Source: Deltaproteobacteria bacterium (lineage in GTDB: Bacteria > Desulfobacterota > Binatia > HRBIN30 > CADEER01). From it: DNA of 64,000 bases. Positions 27,087 to 37,772 of this stretch are shown piece by piece; positions within the stretch are counted from its first letter, which is position 1; each line of letters opens with the position of its first letter. The notes under the pieces are model-generated. The model was not told the DNA's origin. It worked only from the letters and a program-made list of their open reading frames with translations, and did no database searches. The stretch spans positions 1 through 64,000 of the forward strand of contig JAJCZJ010000047.1 in the NCBI GenBank assembly GCA_029262455.1, written 5' to 3'. A program made the position numbers and the translations under genes.

Positions 27087-29447
27087 ATGGCGGGACGTAA
27101 ACAAGCGCCCATTGACAGTGTTGAGCTGGGGAACGCGGCCGAGGAGCGCTACCTCAACTATGCGTTGAGCGTCATTACAGCCCGTGCGCTGCCCGACGTT
27201 CGCGACGGCCTCAAGCCGGTGCAGCGACGTATCCTCTACGCGATGTTCCGCAGCTTACGTCTCACCGCAGGCTCGAAGCCGCGCAAGTCCGCCGCCGTCG
27301 TCGGCGACGTGCTCGGCAAGTACCATCCGCACGGTGATGTCGCTGCGTACGAGGCCATGGTGCGTATGGCCCAGTCCTTCTCACTGCGATACCCGCTGGT
27401 CCACGGTGAAGGTAATTTCGGCTCGCTCGACGGCGACAGTCCCGCGGCCATGCGTTACACGGAAGCAAAGCTAACCGCGATCGCCGAAGAACTACTGCGC
27501 GATGTCGGGCAAGACACTGTGGAGTTTCGCGACAACTACGACGCGACCCTGCGCGAGCCCGAGGTTCTTCCGGCCGCCCTGCCCCAGCTCTTGATGAACG
27601 GCAGCACCGGTATCGCCGTCGGCATGGCAACCAACATACCGCCACACAATTTGGGCGAGGTCATCGACGCCCTGGTCGCCCTCATAGAGCAGCCGAAGCT
27701 GCAGGGAAAAGACCTGTGTAAGTACATCAAAGGTCCAGACTTCCCGACCGGCGGTGAGATCCTCAACACCAAGAGCGAGCTGCGCGAGATCTACGAAAAC
27801 GGGCACGGCCCGGTGCGCGTGCGCTCCCAGTTCAAGACCGAGAAGGACGGCCGCAAATCGAACGTCGTCATCTCCTCCATCCCCTACGCGACCAACAAAG
27901 CCAGTATCGTCGAAGAAATTGCCCAGCACATTATTGCCCGCAAGCTGCCGCAGGCACTCGACGTTCGCGACGAGTCCACCGACATCGTGCGCATCGTCGT
28001 CGAGATCAAAGCCGATGCATCGGCCGACCAGGTCATGGCCTACCTCTTCAAGCACACCAGCCTGCAAATCAACTTCCACGTCAACATGACGGCCTTGGTG
28101 CCTGGAACCGAAGGTGCGGCTAGTCAGCCAGCACGCCTGGGCCTGCGCGACATCTGCCAGCACTTCCTCGATTTCCGAATGGAAGTGGTCAGCAGACGCC
28201 TGGCCCACGAGCTGCGCGAGCTGGAAGCGCGTCTGCACATCCTTGCGGGCTTCCTAAAGATCTTCAATGGACTCGACCGAGCCATCAAGATCATCCGCCA
28301 ATCCAAATCGCGCGAAGACGCGTGCAACGCGCTCATCAAGGCGTTCAAGCTCGACGAAGATCAGGCAAACGCTGTCCTCGACACGCGTCTTTACAAACTC
28401 GCCCAGCTCGAAATCGATAAGATCCGCAAAGAGCAGCGGGAAAAGAAAAAACGCGCCGACGAAATCCAAAAACTGTTGCGTTCGAAGAAGGCCCTTTGGA
28501 AGATGATCGCCGATGAGCTGCGCGAATTGGCCGACAAGTACGGCGACAAGCGCTGCACTGTAGTGCGCGCCGGAGCCGAGCTCGAGTACGACGCCGAAGC
28601 TTACGTGGTCCACGAGGACACGCACGTCGTGATCACGCGCGACGGGTGGCTGAAGCGAGTCGGCGAGCTCAAAGACAAGGGCGCCACCCGGGTCCGCGAA
28701 GGCGACGCCGCCAAATGGATCCTGCGCGGCAGCACCCGTGATTCCGTCGCGCTTTGGTCGAGCCGCGGAGTCACCTATGTGCTCAAGACGAGCGGGATCC
28801 CGGCGACCAGCGGCTACGGAGAGCCAGTACAGTCGCTGTGCAAGTTCGCCGACGGCGAGAAGATCGTCAACGCCGTTCTGGTCACTCCCGCTGAAGCCGG
28901 TGCGGCGACAAAACCCAGCGAGCCCGGTCAACAGCAGCTGAGCTTCGGCGACGGGCCCGCAGAAGGACCCGCTGTGAGCATCCTCGTTGCGGGCGAAGAG
29001 AAACCTCGCACCGTCGAACGGTGGTTGGTCGCCAGCGGCGGTGGCATGGGCTTCTTCTGCCAGCCCGACCTCAGCGATACGACACGCAGCGGCAGGCGCT
29101 TTGCCCGCGTCAAAGAGGGCGATGAAATCGTCGTCGCCAACCCAGCCGATGGAGATACGGTCACGGCCGCGACGAGGGACGGCAAGGTACTCTCGTTTGA
29201 CAGCGACGAGCTCGCCGAACTGACCGGCGTAGGCCGCGGCGTAATCTTGATGCGACTCGACGACAAGGATCGCCTCATCGGCGCGCAGTGCCACCCTGGC
29301 GAAGAACCGCCAATCGCGGTCGATGCCGACGGAAACGAACGACGCTTCCAGCGCCCAGAGGTCGGCAAGCGCGCCCAGAAAGGCCGTAAGATTCTCAAAC
29401 GCTTCAAGGCGGTGGATCTGGTACCGCGATCATATAGAGGATCCTGA
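27087..29447 (+). CDS. parC: DNA topoisomerase IV subunit A
   Basis: Type IIA topoisomerase cleavage subunit of 786 aa. The winged-helix region [20 protein letters not shown] and catalytic Tyr124 in [10 protein letters not shown] are intact, and [17 protein letters not shown] follows. The C-terminal beta-pinwheel is degenerate and lacks a clear GyrA box (QRRGGKG-like), which favours ParC over GyrA, as does the nearby parE-type partner at 34675. A strong ribosome site (GGAGGTGAGGTGG) precedes ATG 27087. In the quinolone-determining loop ([14 protein letters not shown]) Val85 replaces the usual Ser, while Glu89 is kept. Confidence 0.9.
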   Translation: MAGRKQAPIDSVELGNAAEERYLNYALSVITARALPDVRDGLKPVQRRILYAMFRSLRLTAGSKPRKSAAVVGDVLGKYHPHGDVAAYEAMVRMAQSFSLRYPLVHGEGNFGSLDGDSPAAMRYTEAKLTAIAEELLRDVGQDTVEFRDNYDATLREPEVLPAALPQLLMNGSTGIAVGMATNIPPHNLGEVIDALVALIEQPKLQGKDLCKYIKGPDFPTGGEILNTKSELREIYENGHGPVRVRSQFKTEKDGRKSNVVISSIPYATNKASIVEEIAQHIIARKLPQALDVRDESTDIVRIVVEIKADASADQVMAYLFKHTSLQINFHVNMTALVPGTEGAASQPARLGLRDICQHFLDFRMEVVSRRLAHELRELEARLHILAGFLKIFNGLDRAIKIIRQSKSREDACNALIKAFKLDEDQANAVLDTRLYKLAQLEIDKIRKEQREKKKRADEIQKLLRSKKALWKMIADELRELADKYGDKRCTVVRAGAELEYDAEAYVVHEDTHVVITRDGWLKRVGELKDKGATRVREGDAAKWILRGSTRDSVALWSSRGVTYVLKTSGIPATSGYGEPVQSLCKFADGEKIVNAVLVTPAEAGAATKPSEPGQQQLSFGDGPAEGPAVSILVAGEEKPRTVERWLVASGGGMGFFCQPDLSDTTRSGRRFARVKEGDEIVVANPADGDTVTAATRDGKVLSFDSDELAELTGVGRGVILMRLDDKDRLIGAQCHPGEEPPIAVDADGNERRFQRPEVGKRAQKGRKILKRFKAVDLVPRSYRGS

Positions 29448-29508
29448 CCGCTTGTCGGGTAACCGCTTGTCGGGTTGCTAGCTATAGCCGCAAAGACTAG
29501 GCTGACCC

Positions 29509-31287
29509 ATGAGGCGGATTCTACTGGCGACTGTCTGTGGGGTAGTGTTCCTCGGCCTGACGATTCCCAGCCCCGCACGAGCCCAGTGCGTTACGGCTGC
29601 CGATCAACGGTCGTTCAAGACCGCACTTGCGCGGACTTTACAGTGCGCAAAGCGGAAGCTGCGAAGGGAAAGTTCCTGCGTCGCCACCGCAGCGCCCTGC
29701 GGCCAGCAAGCCCTCGACACCCTCCTCGAAGTCTCGGGCGGCATGCCCAATTCTCCCGCCGATCGATTCGGTCGGCGATGCCAGAAGTCGATCTACCGGT
29801 CGATACGCAAGTTCGTCCAACGTCGGCTCGGCGAACGAGGCGACGGAATGCGTCGGCAGGATCGGTCGCTCGACGCTTTCCGATCGCTTCGCTGCGAAGC
29901 GTCGCAAGCAACACCCGCACTCGGGGTCGCCTGCGCTGACTTACCAACCAACCCCACGGACGCGCAAATCGCGGCGTGCATTCGACCGAACGCTGAAGCG
30001 GTGCTCGGCGCTATCGATGGGCTTGCCCCTCTGGCGCCAAATATCGTTCTCGTAATTACCGACGACCAGCATCCCATGGCGGTACAATTCATGCCGACCG
30101 TATTGTCGGAGATAGCAAACCGCGGCATCTCCTTCGACAATGCGTTCACAACCACGCCGGTCTGCGCACCGAGCCGCGCCGGTATCCTCACCGGCCAGCA
30201 CCCCAATCGCCACGGAGTCATCTCAAACCAGGAGCTCCTCGACGACTCGTCCACGTTGGCAACCTGGCTGCAAGCCGCGAGCTACCGCACCGCTTTGATC
30301 GGCAAGTACCTCAACCTTTACGGTACGATCTCACCGACGGTGCCCAGCGGTTGGACTGATTGGCGTGCGATCGTCGACGAAACCGACGCCTTCAGCGACT
30401 ACACACTCAACGAGAACGGTACCGAAGTCGCCTATGGCGGGTTGCCCTTCGACTACTCGACCGACGTGCTCAGGGACCACGCCGTCAACTTCGTTCGCTC
30501 AAACAGCAACCAGCCGTTTTTCCTCCACTTCAGCCCCTTCGCCCCGCACCTGCCGAGCGAGCCGGCTGTGCGACACCACGACAGCTTTGACGGGATCGCT
30601 CCGTGGCGACCACCGAATTGGGGAGAAGCCGATATTTCGGACAAGCCTGGGTGGCTCAAGTTCTTCTCCATTCCACTGGCCGTGTTGCCGTCTCGCGACA
30701 TCGTGCGACAGCGCCAGATCGAAACTCTGCAAGCCGCGGACGAAGCCATCGCAGCGATACTCGCCGAAGTCGAGGCCCAGGGGCTGACCGACAATACCGT
30801 CGTCGTGTTCACCGCCGATCACGGCACGCATTGGGGCGAACACCGCTGGTTTACAAAGCACACCCCCTACGAAGAATCGATCCGCATTCCGATGATCCTG
30901 CGCTACCCGCTGATGAGCACGCGCGTCAGCCAGAGATCGGAAATCGTTGCCAACCTCGATCTCGCTCCCACCTTGGCCGATCTCGCGGGCGTCACACCGG
31001 GACATGTCGTCGACGGCCAAAGCCTCCTCGACATCCTCGAAGGCACCGGACCATGGCGCGAGGATCTACTAATCCAGCAACTGACCTCACAGATTGTCTC
31101 GACCCCATGGGATGCTCTGCGCACTGAGGACACAAAGTACGTTCGCCAACAGAACGGATTTGAGGAACTCTACGACCTCAGCGCCGACCCGTTCGAGCTG
31201 GAAAGTCTGAGCGACGACCCGCCATCTGCGCCCCACCTCGCAGCCGCGCAAATCCGACTCGACGAGCTTCTCGCGGGCCTACCGTAG
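29509..31287 (+). CDS. Exported sulfatase with Cys-rich N-terminal module
   Basis: Exported protein of 592 aa: signal peptide to about residue 25 (SPARA then QC), a cysteine-rich helical module (residues 26-172, Cys at 26, 46, 57, 64, 91, 129, 142 and 157), then a full type I sulfatase domain. Metal ligands Asp185-Asp186 (VLVITDDQHP), the formylglycine motif C219-A-P-S-R223 in a GILTGQ context, and the late VVFTADHGTHWGEH are present, so it should be an active sulfatase if an FGE or anSME enzyme exists elsewhere. The N-terminal module was not recognised. It lies 61 bases after parC. Confidence 0.9.
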   Translation: MRRILLATVCGVVFLGLTIPSPARAQCVTAADQRSFKTALARTLQCAKRKLRRESSCVATAAPCGQQALDTLLEVSGGMPNSPADRFGRRCQKSIYRSIRKFVQRRLGERGDGMRRQDRSLDAFRSLRCEASQATPALGVACADLPTNPTDAQIAACIRPNAEAVLGAIDGLAPLAPNIVLVITDDQHPMAVQFMPTVLSEIANRGISFDNAFTTTPVCAPSRAGILTGQHPNRHGVISNQELLDDSSTLATWLQAASYRTALIGKYLNLYGTISPTVPSGWTDWRAIVDETDAFSDYTLNENGTEVAYGGLPFDYSTDVLRDHAVNFVRSNSNQPFFLHFSPFAPHLPSEPAVRHHDSFDGIAPWRPPNWGEADISDKPGWLKFFSIPLAVLPSRDIVRQRQIETLQAADEAIAAILAEVEAQGLTDNTVVVFTADHGTHWGEHRWFTKHTPYEESIRIPMILRYPLMSTRVSQRSEIVANLDLAPTLADLAGVTPGHVVDGQSLLDILEGTGPWREDLLIQQLTSQIVSTPWDALRTEDTKYVRQQNGFEELYDLSADPFELESLSDDPPSAPHLAAAQIRLDELLAGLP

Positions 31288-31293
31288 GCCCGC
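31273..31293 (+). terminator. Possible stem-loop at the sulfatase stop codon
   Basis: A perfect 9-bp inverted repeat GCGGGCCTA / TAGGCCCGC with a 3-base loop includes the TAG stop codon. It is followed nine bases later by TTTTT. The T-run is too far for a textbook intrinsic terminator, but the hairpin is stable and well placed between the sulfatase and groES promoter region. Confidence 0.4.
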
Positions 31294-31320
31294 CCGAAGA
31301 AGTTTTTGGCAACCTCCCCC

Positions 31321-31463
31321 TTGACACTTCCGGCACCAATGCTTAGCAGGCGTGGGTTGCCGTTCGACACCGGCAGAGATTGCCGAAAGGGCCTCGTTCG
31401 TCGCGGTAATCATCAATTTGTTTCACATAATCAGTAACTTAGAACGCTGCAGGAGGAAGGTAC
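31321..31463 (+). promoter_or_regulatory. groESL upstream region with candidate -35 and strong RBS
   Basis: A perfect TTGACA occurs at 31321-31326, but no good -10 hexamer lies 16-18 bases on, and no HrcA/CIRCE repeat (TTAGCACTC with its inverted mate) is present; only an isolated TTAGCA is seen. A GGCAACC/GGTTGCC inverted pair flanks the TTGACA region. The Shine-Dalgarno AGGAGG at 31451-31456 precedes ATG 31464 and is strong. How heat-shock control works here is therefore not evident. Confidence 0.4.
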
Positions 31464-33391
<1,928 letters not shown>

Positions 33392-33399
33392 ATCGAAAA

Positions 33400-33433
33400 G
33401 CCCGGCACCGTAAGGTGCCGGGCTTTTTCTTTT
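33400..33433 (+). terminator. Rho-independent terminator of groESL
   Basis: A perfect 10-bp stem GCCCGGCACC / GGTGCCGGGC with GTAA loop starts nine bases after the groEL stop and runs straight into TTTTTCTTTT; an A-run before the stem extends the pairing and can make it function in both orientations. Confidence 0.95.
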
Positions 33434-33496
33434 GCCCACCGATTCTTCTCGGGAGGCTCAAGCCAACCTTAGCTCAGACTCGTCGAGCCTCGCGGC

Positions 33497-34495
33497 TCAG
33501 CCGACGGCTTCGGCGAGAACCCTCAACGCCTTCGGATCGCGGGTTCCGGCAAGCAGACTGGTCACCGGGCTGTCCTTCCACGCCTGCACACGGTCGCGGA
33601 TACGGTCGGCGGAGCCTACCAGGGCCAGCTCATCGGCGAGTTCGTCAGGGACCGCCGACGCCGCTTCTTCGCGCCGCCCTTCGGCGAACAGCTTCTGAAT
33701 CTTTTCAACCGCGCCTTCGTACCCCATGCTGCAAATCATATCGATATGGAAGTTGCGTCGGCGCACTCCCATCGCACCGATATAGAAGCCGAGAGACCAC
33801 TTCACCGAGGTCATGGCCTGGCGCAAATCGTCGTTGAGCACGACGGTCACCGGGCATGCGATCTCAAAGCCCGGGCGCGCGTCCTGCAGCGCGTCGGCAA
33901 ACGACTCCGGATGGTACGGCGACACGAAGAGCGGCAGCCAGCCGTCGCCGATCTCCTTGGCGAGTGAGACGTTGCGCGGCCCCTCCGCCCCCAAATAGAT
34001 GGGGATGTGCGGACGCTGGGTGGGGATGGTCAAGCGCAGGGGCCGACCGGCGCCCGCCCCATCATTGCACGGTAGTTGGTAGTGTTCGCCCGAGAACTCA
34101 ACCGGGCTCTCGCGTTCCATGATCTGCCGCACCAACGCAACAAACTCGCGCGTCCGCCCCATCGGCTTGGGAAACGGCTGACCGTACCAACCCTCGACTA
34201 TCTGGGGGCCCGATACGCCGATGCCCAAAATCAGACGACCGTTCGACAAGTGATCTACCGTCGCGGCGGTCATCGCGACACAGGCAGGAGTCCGAGCCGA
34301 GATCTGCAAGATCGCCGTTCCGAGACGGATCCGTGACGTGCGCGCGCCCAACCAGCACAAGGGAGAAATGGCATCCGATCCATAGGCCTCGGAAGTCCAT
34401 ACCGAATCGAAGCCGAGGCGTTCGGCCTCGAGTACCAACTCAATCGGATCCTCCGGACCATAGGTCCAGTAGCCGAGCATTAATCCTAGGTGCAC
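33497..34495 (-). CDS. LLM-class (F420-type) oxidoreductase
   Basis: Luciferase-like monooxygenase family protein of 332 aa, single TIM-barrel. Motifs include LGLMLGYWTYG at the N-terminus, ERLGFDSVWTSEAYGSDA, ARTSRIRLGTAILQISARTP, TVDHLSNGRLILGIGVSG (the family's nucleotide/cofactor region) and IPIYLGAEGPRNVSLAKEIGDGWLP. These match F420-dependent members of the class, though FMN use cannot be excluded. The substrate is unknown. The GTG start at 34495 can be replaced by ATG 34480 (MLGYWTYG). It is divergent from parE. Confidence 0.9.
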   Translation of the reverse strand: MHLGLMLGYWTYGPEDPIELVLEAERLGFDSVWTSEAYGSDAISPLCWLGARTSRIRLGTAILQISARTPACVAMTAATVDHLSNGRLILGIGVSGPQIVEGWYGQPFPKPMGRTREFVALVRQIMERESPVEFSGEHYQLPCNDGAGAGRPLRLTIPTQRPHIPIYLGAEGPRNVSLAKEIGDGWLPLFVSPYHPESFADALQDARPGFEIACPVTVVLNDDLRQAMTSVKWSLGFYIGAMGVRRRNFHIDMICSMGYEGAVEKIQKLFAEGRREEAASAVPDELADELALVGSADRIRDRVQAWKDSPVTSLLAGTRDPKALRVLAEAVG

Positions 34496-34674
34496 GGCTT
34501 CACCAGTGCTGGGTTCGCAACTCTCATCTCTATCAGGCCGTACCGGTCGCGTTCGAATGGTGCAACCACTTTCGCGACGAGGCGTCCCGCGTCAGCCTCT
34601 GACCCTTTTTCCCACACAACTTTCCAAGGCCGATTCCATGTGGCAGATTCGCCAAGTTGGAGAGGTGGTGAGGG

Positions 34675-36579
34675 ATGGTTACGAAGAACGACTATACGGC
34701 CAAGGACATCACGGTCCTCGAAGGGCTCGAGCCGGTGCGCAAACGCCCCGGCATGTACATTGGCGGCGTCGACAAAACGGGACTGCATCACCTCGTGTGG
34801 GAATTGCTCGACAATTCCGTCGACGAGGCCATGAATGGCCATTGCGACAAGATCTCCGTGCGGCTGCACAAAGACGGCAAGACTCTGACGGTTTCTGACA
34901 ACGGCCGCGGGATCCCGGTAGACAAGCACCCGAAACACAAACGGTCAGCGCTGGAGCTAATCCTCACCACCCTGCATGCAGGTGGCAAATTCGAGAATCG
35001 CAACTACTTCCACGCCGGCGGCTTGCACGGAGTCGGCGCGTCGGTGGTAACGGCCCTATCAACTACAATGACCGCGCAAATCAAGCGCAGCGGTGCAAAC
35101 TGGGAACAGAGCTTTTCGCGCGGCCGAGCCACCGGTCCGATCAAAAAGAAAGGCGCCGCCCGAGGCACAGGCACGAGCATCACCTTCACACCCGACCCTA
35201 AGATCTTCCCGAAAACCGACTTCGACCCGGCGCTGATTCGCGATCGCCTCGAGTCGCGCTCGTATCTCCACCGCGGCCTCTTGCTGACGTTTCAAAACGA
35301 CGTCGCCAAGACCACCGAGGAGTTCCAGCACGACCAAGGCATCGCCGCTTGGATCGAAAAGATCGTCAAGCAGCGCAATCTGGTGCAAGTCGGCGAAATC
35401 TTCAACGCCGAACGCAGCGACGGATTCAAAGCCGAACTGGTCCTGGTCTGGACCGAGTCGACCGACGAATCGGTTCTCTCCTTCGTCAACGGAATCCCAA
35501 CCCCATCCGGCGGCGCCCATGAAAACGGCATGCGCGGCGGAATCGTCAAGGCGGTGCGCAACTACCTTTCGGTCCAGAACCTCACGCCAAAAGGCCTCAA
35601 CATTGCGGCCGAAGACATTCGCGAAGGCATCGTCGCGATCCTCAGCATCTATATCCAGGAACCACAGTTCCAAGGCCAAACCAAAGATCGTCTCAATAAT
35701 CCGGAGGTCGCCACGCCACTCGACAATTTCGTCCGCACCGGCCTGGAGAACTACCTCCTGCAGAACCAAACCCAGGCCGGAGCCATTGCCGAGCGCGTGA
35801 TCATCTCCGCGCGCGCAAGGTCGGCCTCGCGCGCGGCGGCACAGAGCGTACAGCGCAAGTCGGCGATTTCTCACCGACTGAATTTGCCAGGCAAGCTCGC
35901 CGACTGCTCATCGACGAACCCCACCGTGAGCGAGCTATTCCTGGTCGAGGGCGACTCCGCCGGAGGTTCGGCCAAGCAAGCGCGCGACCGCAAATTCCAA
36001 GCGATCTTGCCTTTGCGCGGCAAGGTTCTCAATACGGAGCAGGCATCGCTGTCGAAGGTCATGGCCAATCGCGAGTTGGGCGACATCATTTCTGCCCTCG
36101 GTTGCGGGGCAGGCAAGACCTGTGACCTATCCAAATTGCGCTACCACAAGGTGTGCCTCCTGATGGACGCGGACTCAGACGGGCATCATATTTGTACCCT
36201 GCTGTTGACCTTCTTCTTTCGCCATATGCGACCGCTGATCGATCACGGGCACGTCTTCATCGCCCAACCGCCGCTCTATAAGATCGAGCTCGGCAAGGAA
36301 GTCCACTGGGCGTTGGACGATCAGGCGCGGGATGCAGTTTTAGCCAAGGCCAACGGCAAGCAACCTGTCGTGCAGAGATTCAAGGGATTGGGCGAGATGA
36401 ATCCACCGACCCTGAAGGAAACGACGCTCGACCCGGAGAAACGCAACCTACTGCGCGTCGCGATCAACGACGACACCGGCACCGAGCAAAAGATGAAAAC
36501 CCTGATGGGGCGCGACGTAGAGCCACGCTTCAGGTTCATCATGGAGCACGCATCCGCTGTCGACGACCTCGACATATAG
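34675..36579 (+). CDS. parE: DNA topoisomerase IV subunit B
   Basis: ATPase subunit of a type IIA topoisomerase, 634 aa. The GHKL ATPase motifs ELLDNSVDEAMNGH, DNGRGIPVDKHPKHKRSALE and LHAGGKFENRNYFHAGGLHGVGASV (in parts) are complete. The TOPRIM domain has EGDSAGGSAKQARDRKFQAIL and DADSDGHHI. Length without the gamma-proteobacterial insert fits ParE or a GyrB-like enzyme; pairing with the parC 5 kb upstream supports topo IV. The ribosome site GAGAGGTGGTGAGGG precedes ATG 34675. Confidence 0.92.
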   Translation: MVTKNDYTAKDITVLEGLEPVRKRPGMYIGGVDKTGLHHLVWELLDNSVDEAMNGHCDKISVRLHKDGKTLTVSDNGRGIPVDKHPKHKRSALELILTTLHAGGKFENRNYFHAGGLHGVGASVVTALSTTMTAQIKRSGANWEQSFSRGRATGPIKKKGAARGTGTSITFTPDPKIFPKTDFDPALIRDRLESRSYLHRGLLLTFQNDVAKTTEEFQHDQGIAAWIEKIVKQRNLVQVGEIFNAERSDGFKAELVLVWTESTDESVLSFVNGIPTPSGGAHENGMRGGIVKAVRNYLSVQNLTPKGLNIAAEDIREGIVAILSIYIQEPQFQGQTKDRLNNPEVATPLDNFVRTGLENYLLQNQTQAGAIAERVIISARARSASRAAAQSVQRKSAISHRLNLPGKLADCSSTNPTVSELFLVEGDSAGGSAKQARDRKFQAILPLRGKVLNTEQASLSKVMANRELGDIISALGCGAGKTCDLSKLRYHKVCLLMDADSDGHHICTLLLTFFFRHMRPLIDHGHVFIAQPPLYKIELGKEVHWALDDQARDAVLAKANGKQPVVQRFKGLGEMNPPTLKETTLDPEKRNLLRVAINDDTGTEQKMKTLMGRDVEPRFRFIMEHASAVDDLDI

Positions 36580-36742
36580 CCCGCCCTGTTGATGAAGCAT
36601 CCCCGACGCAGAAGAACCCCGTCATCGTTACAACTCGAGCGCATCACCACCGGGCGCCCACTCAAATCGGGTAAGATCAACCGGCCGCCAGCCCGTACCG
36701 TTCATACGCACTTCGGAAAGACTCGCCCATGAGACTTCGCCC

Positions 36743-37765
36743 ATGACGCCCATCGATCTCCGCAGTGACACTGTCACAAAGCCGACCGCCGCCATGCGTG
36801 AGGCGATCGCGAGAGCGGAAGTCGGTGACGACGTCTACGGTGAGGACCCGACGGTCAACCGACTACAAGAAACCGCAGCGAGACTCGTCGGCAAGGAAGC
36901 AGCGTTGTTCGTACCCACAGGGACGATGGCAAACCAGACCGCTATCCGCGCCCAGACCAATCCCGGTGACGTCGTTGTTGCAGGCGCAGGGGCCCACATC
37001 TTGCGCTACGAATCCGGCGCCGCCGCCGCCCTGTCGAGCGTGCAAATCAAGACCATCGGGAACAGCGGAATGTTCAATGCTGCGGAGTTCGTCGCAGCGA
37101 TACCGCCGCACGACCACCACAACGCACCGGTGACCCTCCTCGCACTGGAGAATACTCACAACGCGGGAGGCGGTAGTGTCTGGCTCTTCGACCAGCACCG
37201 CGAAGTCCTGCAAGCGGCGAGGGACCGTTCAGTGAGGGTACACCTCGACGGCGCACGGCTCTTCAACGCCGTAATTGCGAGCGGGATTGACGCGCAGCGC
37301 TGGGCCGAGGGCTGCGATACCGTATCTTTCTGCTTTTCCAAAGGTCTCGGTGCACCAGTCGGATCAATTGTCTGCGGAGACGCCGAGGTCATCGATCGAG
37401 TTCACCGCTTTCGCAAGATGTTCGGCGGCGGCATGCGACAAGCCGGAATCCTCGCCGCAGCCGCACTCCATGCCCTCGACGGCCACATCGAACGGCTCGC
37501 CGACGACCATCGCAACGCGACCCGACTCGCGGCTGGGCTGCGTACAGTCGGACTCAAGGTCACGCCCGAGCCGCAGACAAACATCGTCCTCTTCCATTGC
37601 GATCGCCAGAAAGAGCTCGCAACGCAGTTGCGTCGACATGACGTACTGGTCAACGCCATGGGGCCGGGAACGTTCAGGGCTGTGACCCACCTCGATATCA
37701 CGGCGTCCGACATTGAAGAGGCGATCGGGCGCTTCGCATCCGCGTGCGCCGCGATCGACACGTGA
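36743..37765 (+). CDS. ltaE: Low-specificity L-threonine aldolase
   Basis: PLP enzyme (fold type I, beta-eliminating lyase family) splitting L-threonine or allo-threonine to glycine and acetaldehyde. The start [21 protein letters not shown] and [16 protein letters not shown] are family hallmarks. His85 (AHILRYE) stacks on PLP, the [10 protein letters not shown] aspartate contacts the ring nitrogen, and Lys200 in [13 protein letters not shown] is the Schiff-base lysine. Length of 340 aa is typical. The next gene starts within ten bases of its stop, so the two may be cotranscribed. Confidence 0.93.
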   Translation: MTPIDLRSDTVTKPTAAMREAIARAEVGDDVYGEDPTVNRLQETAARLVGKEAALFVPTGTMANQTAIRAQTNPGDVVVAGAGAHILRYESGAAAALSSVQIKTIGNSGMFNAAEFVAAIPPHDHHNAPVTLLALENTHNAGGGSVWLFDQHREVLQAARDRSVRVHLDGARLFNAVIASGIDAQRWAEGCDTVSFCFSKGLGAPVGSIVCGDAEVIDRVHRFRKMFGGGMRQAGILAAAALHALDGHIERLADDHRNATRLAAGLRTVGLKVTPEPQTNIVLFHCDRQKELATQLRRHDVLVNAMGPGTFRAVTHLDITASDIEEAIGRFASACAAIDT

Positions 37766-37772
37766 GCGACCC

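Noticed and set aside
28254..29294. 346-aa minus-strand frame within parC
   Set aside because: Antisense to conserved topoisomerase sequence with no recognisable family.
31321..31463. CIRCE element or sigma-32 promoter at groES
   Set aside because: Only one half-like TTAGCA is seen, with no inverted partner at the required spacing, and no CCCCAT-type -10; left as an unassigned candidate promoter.
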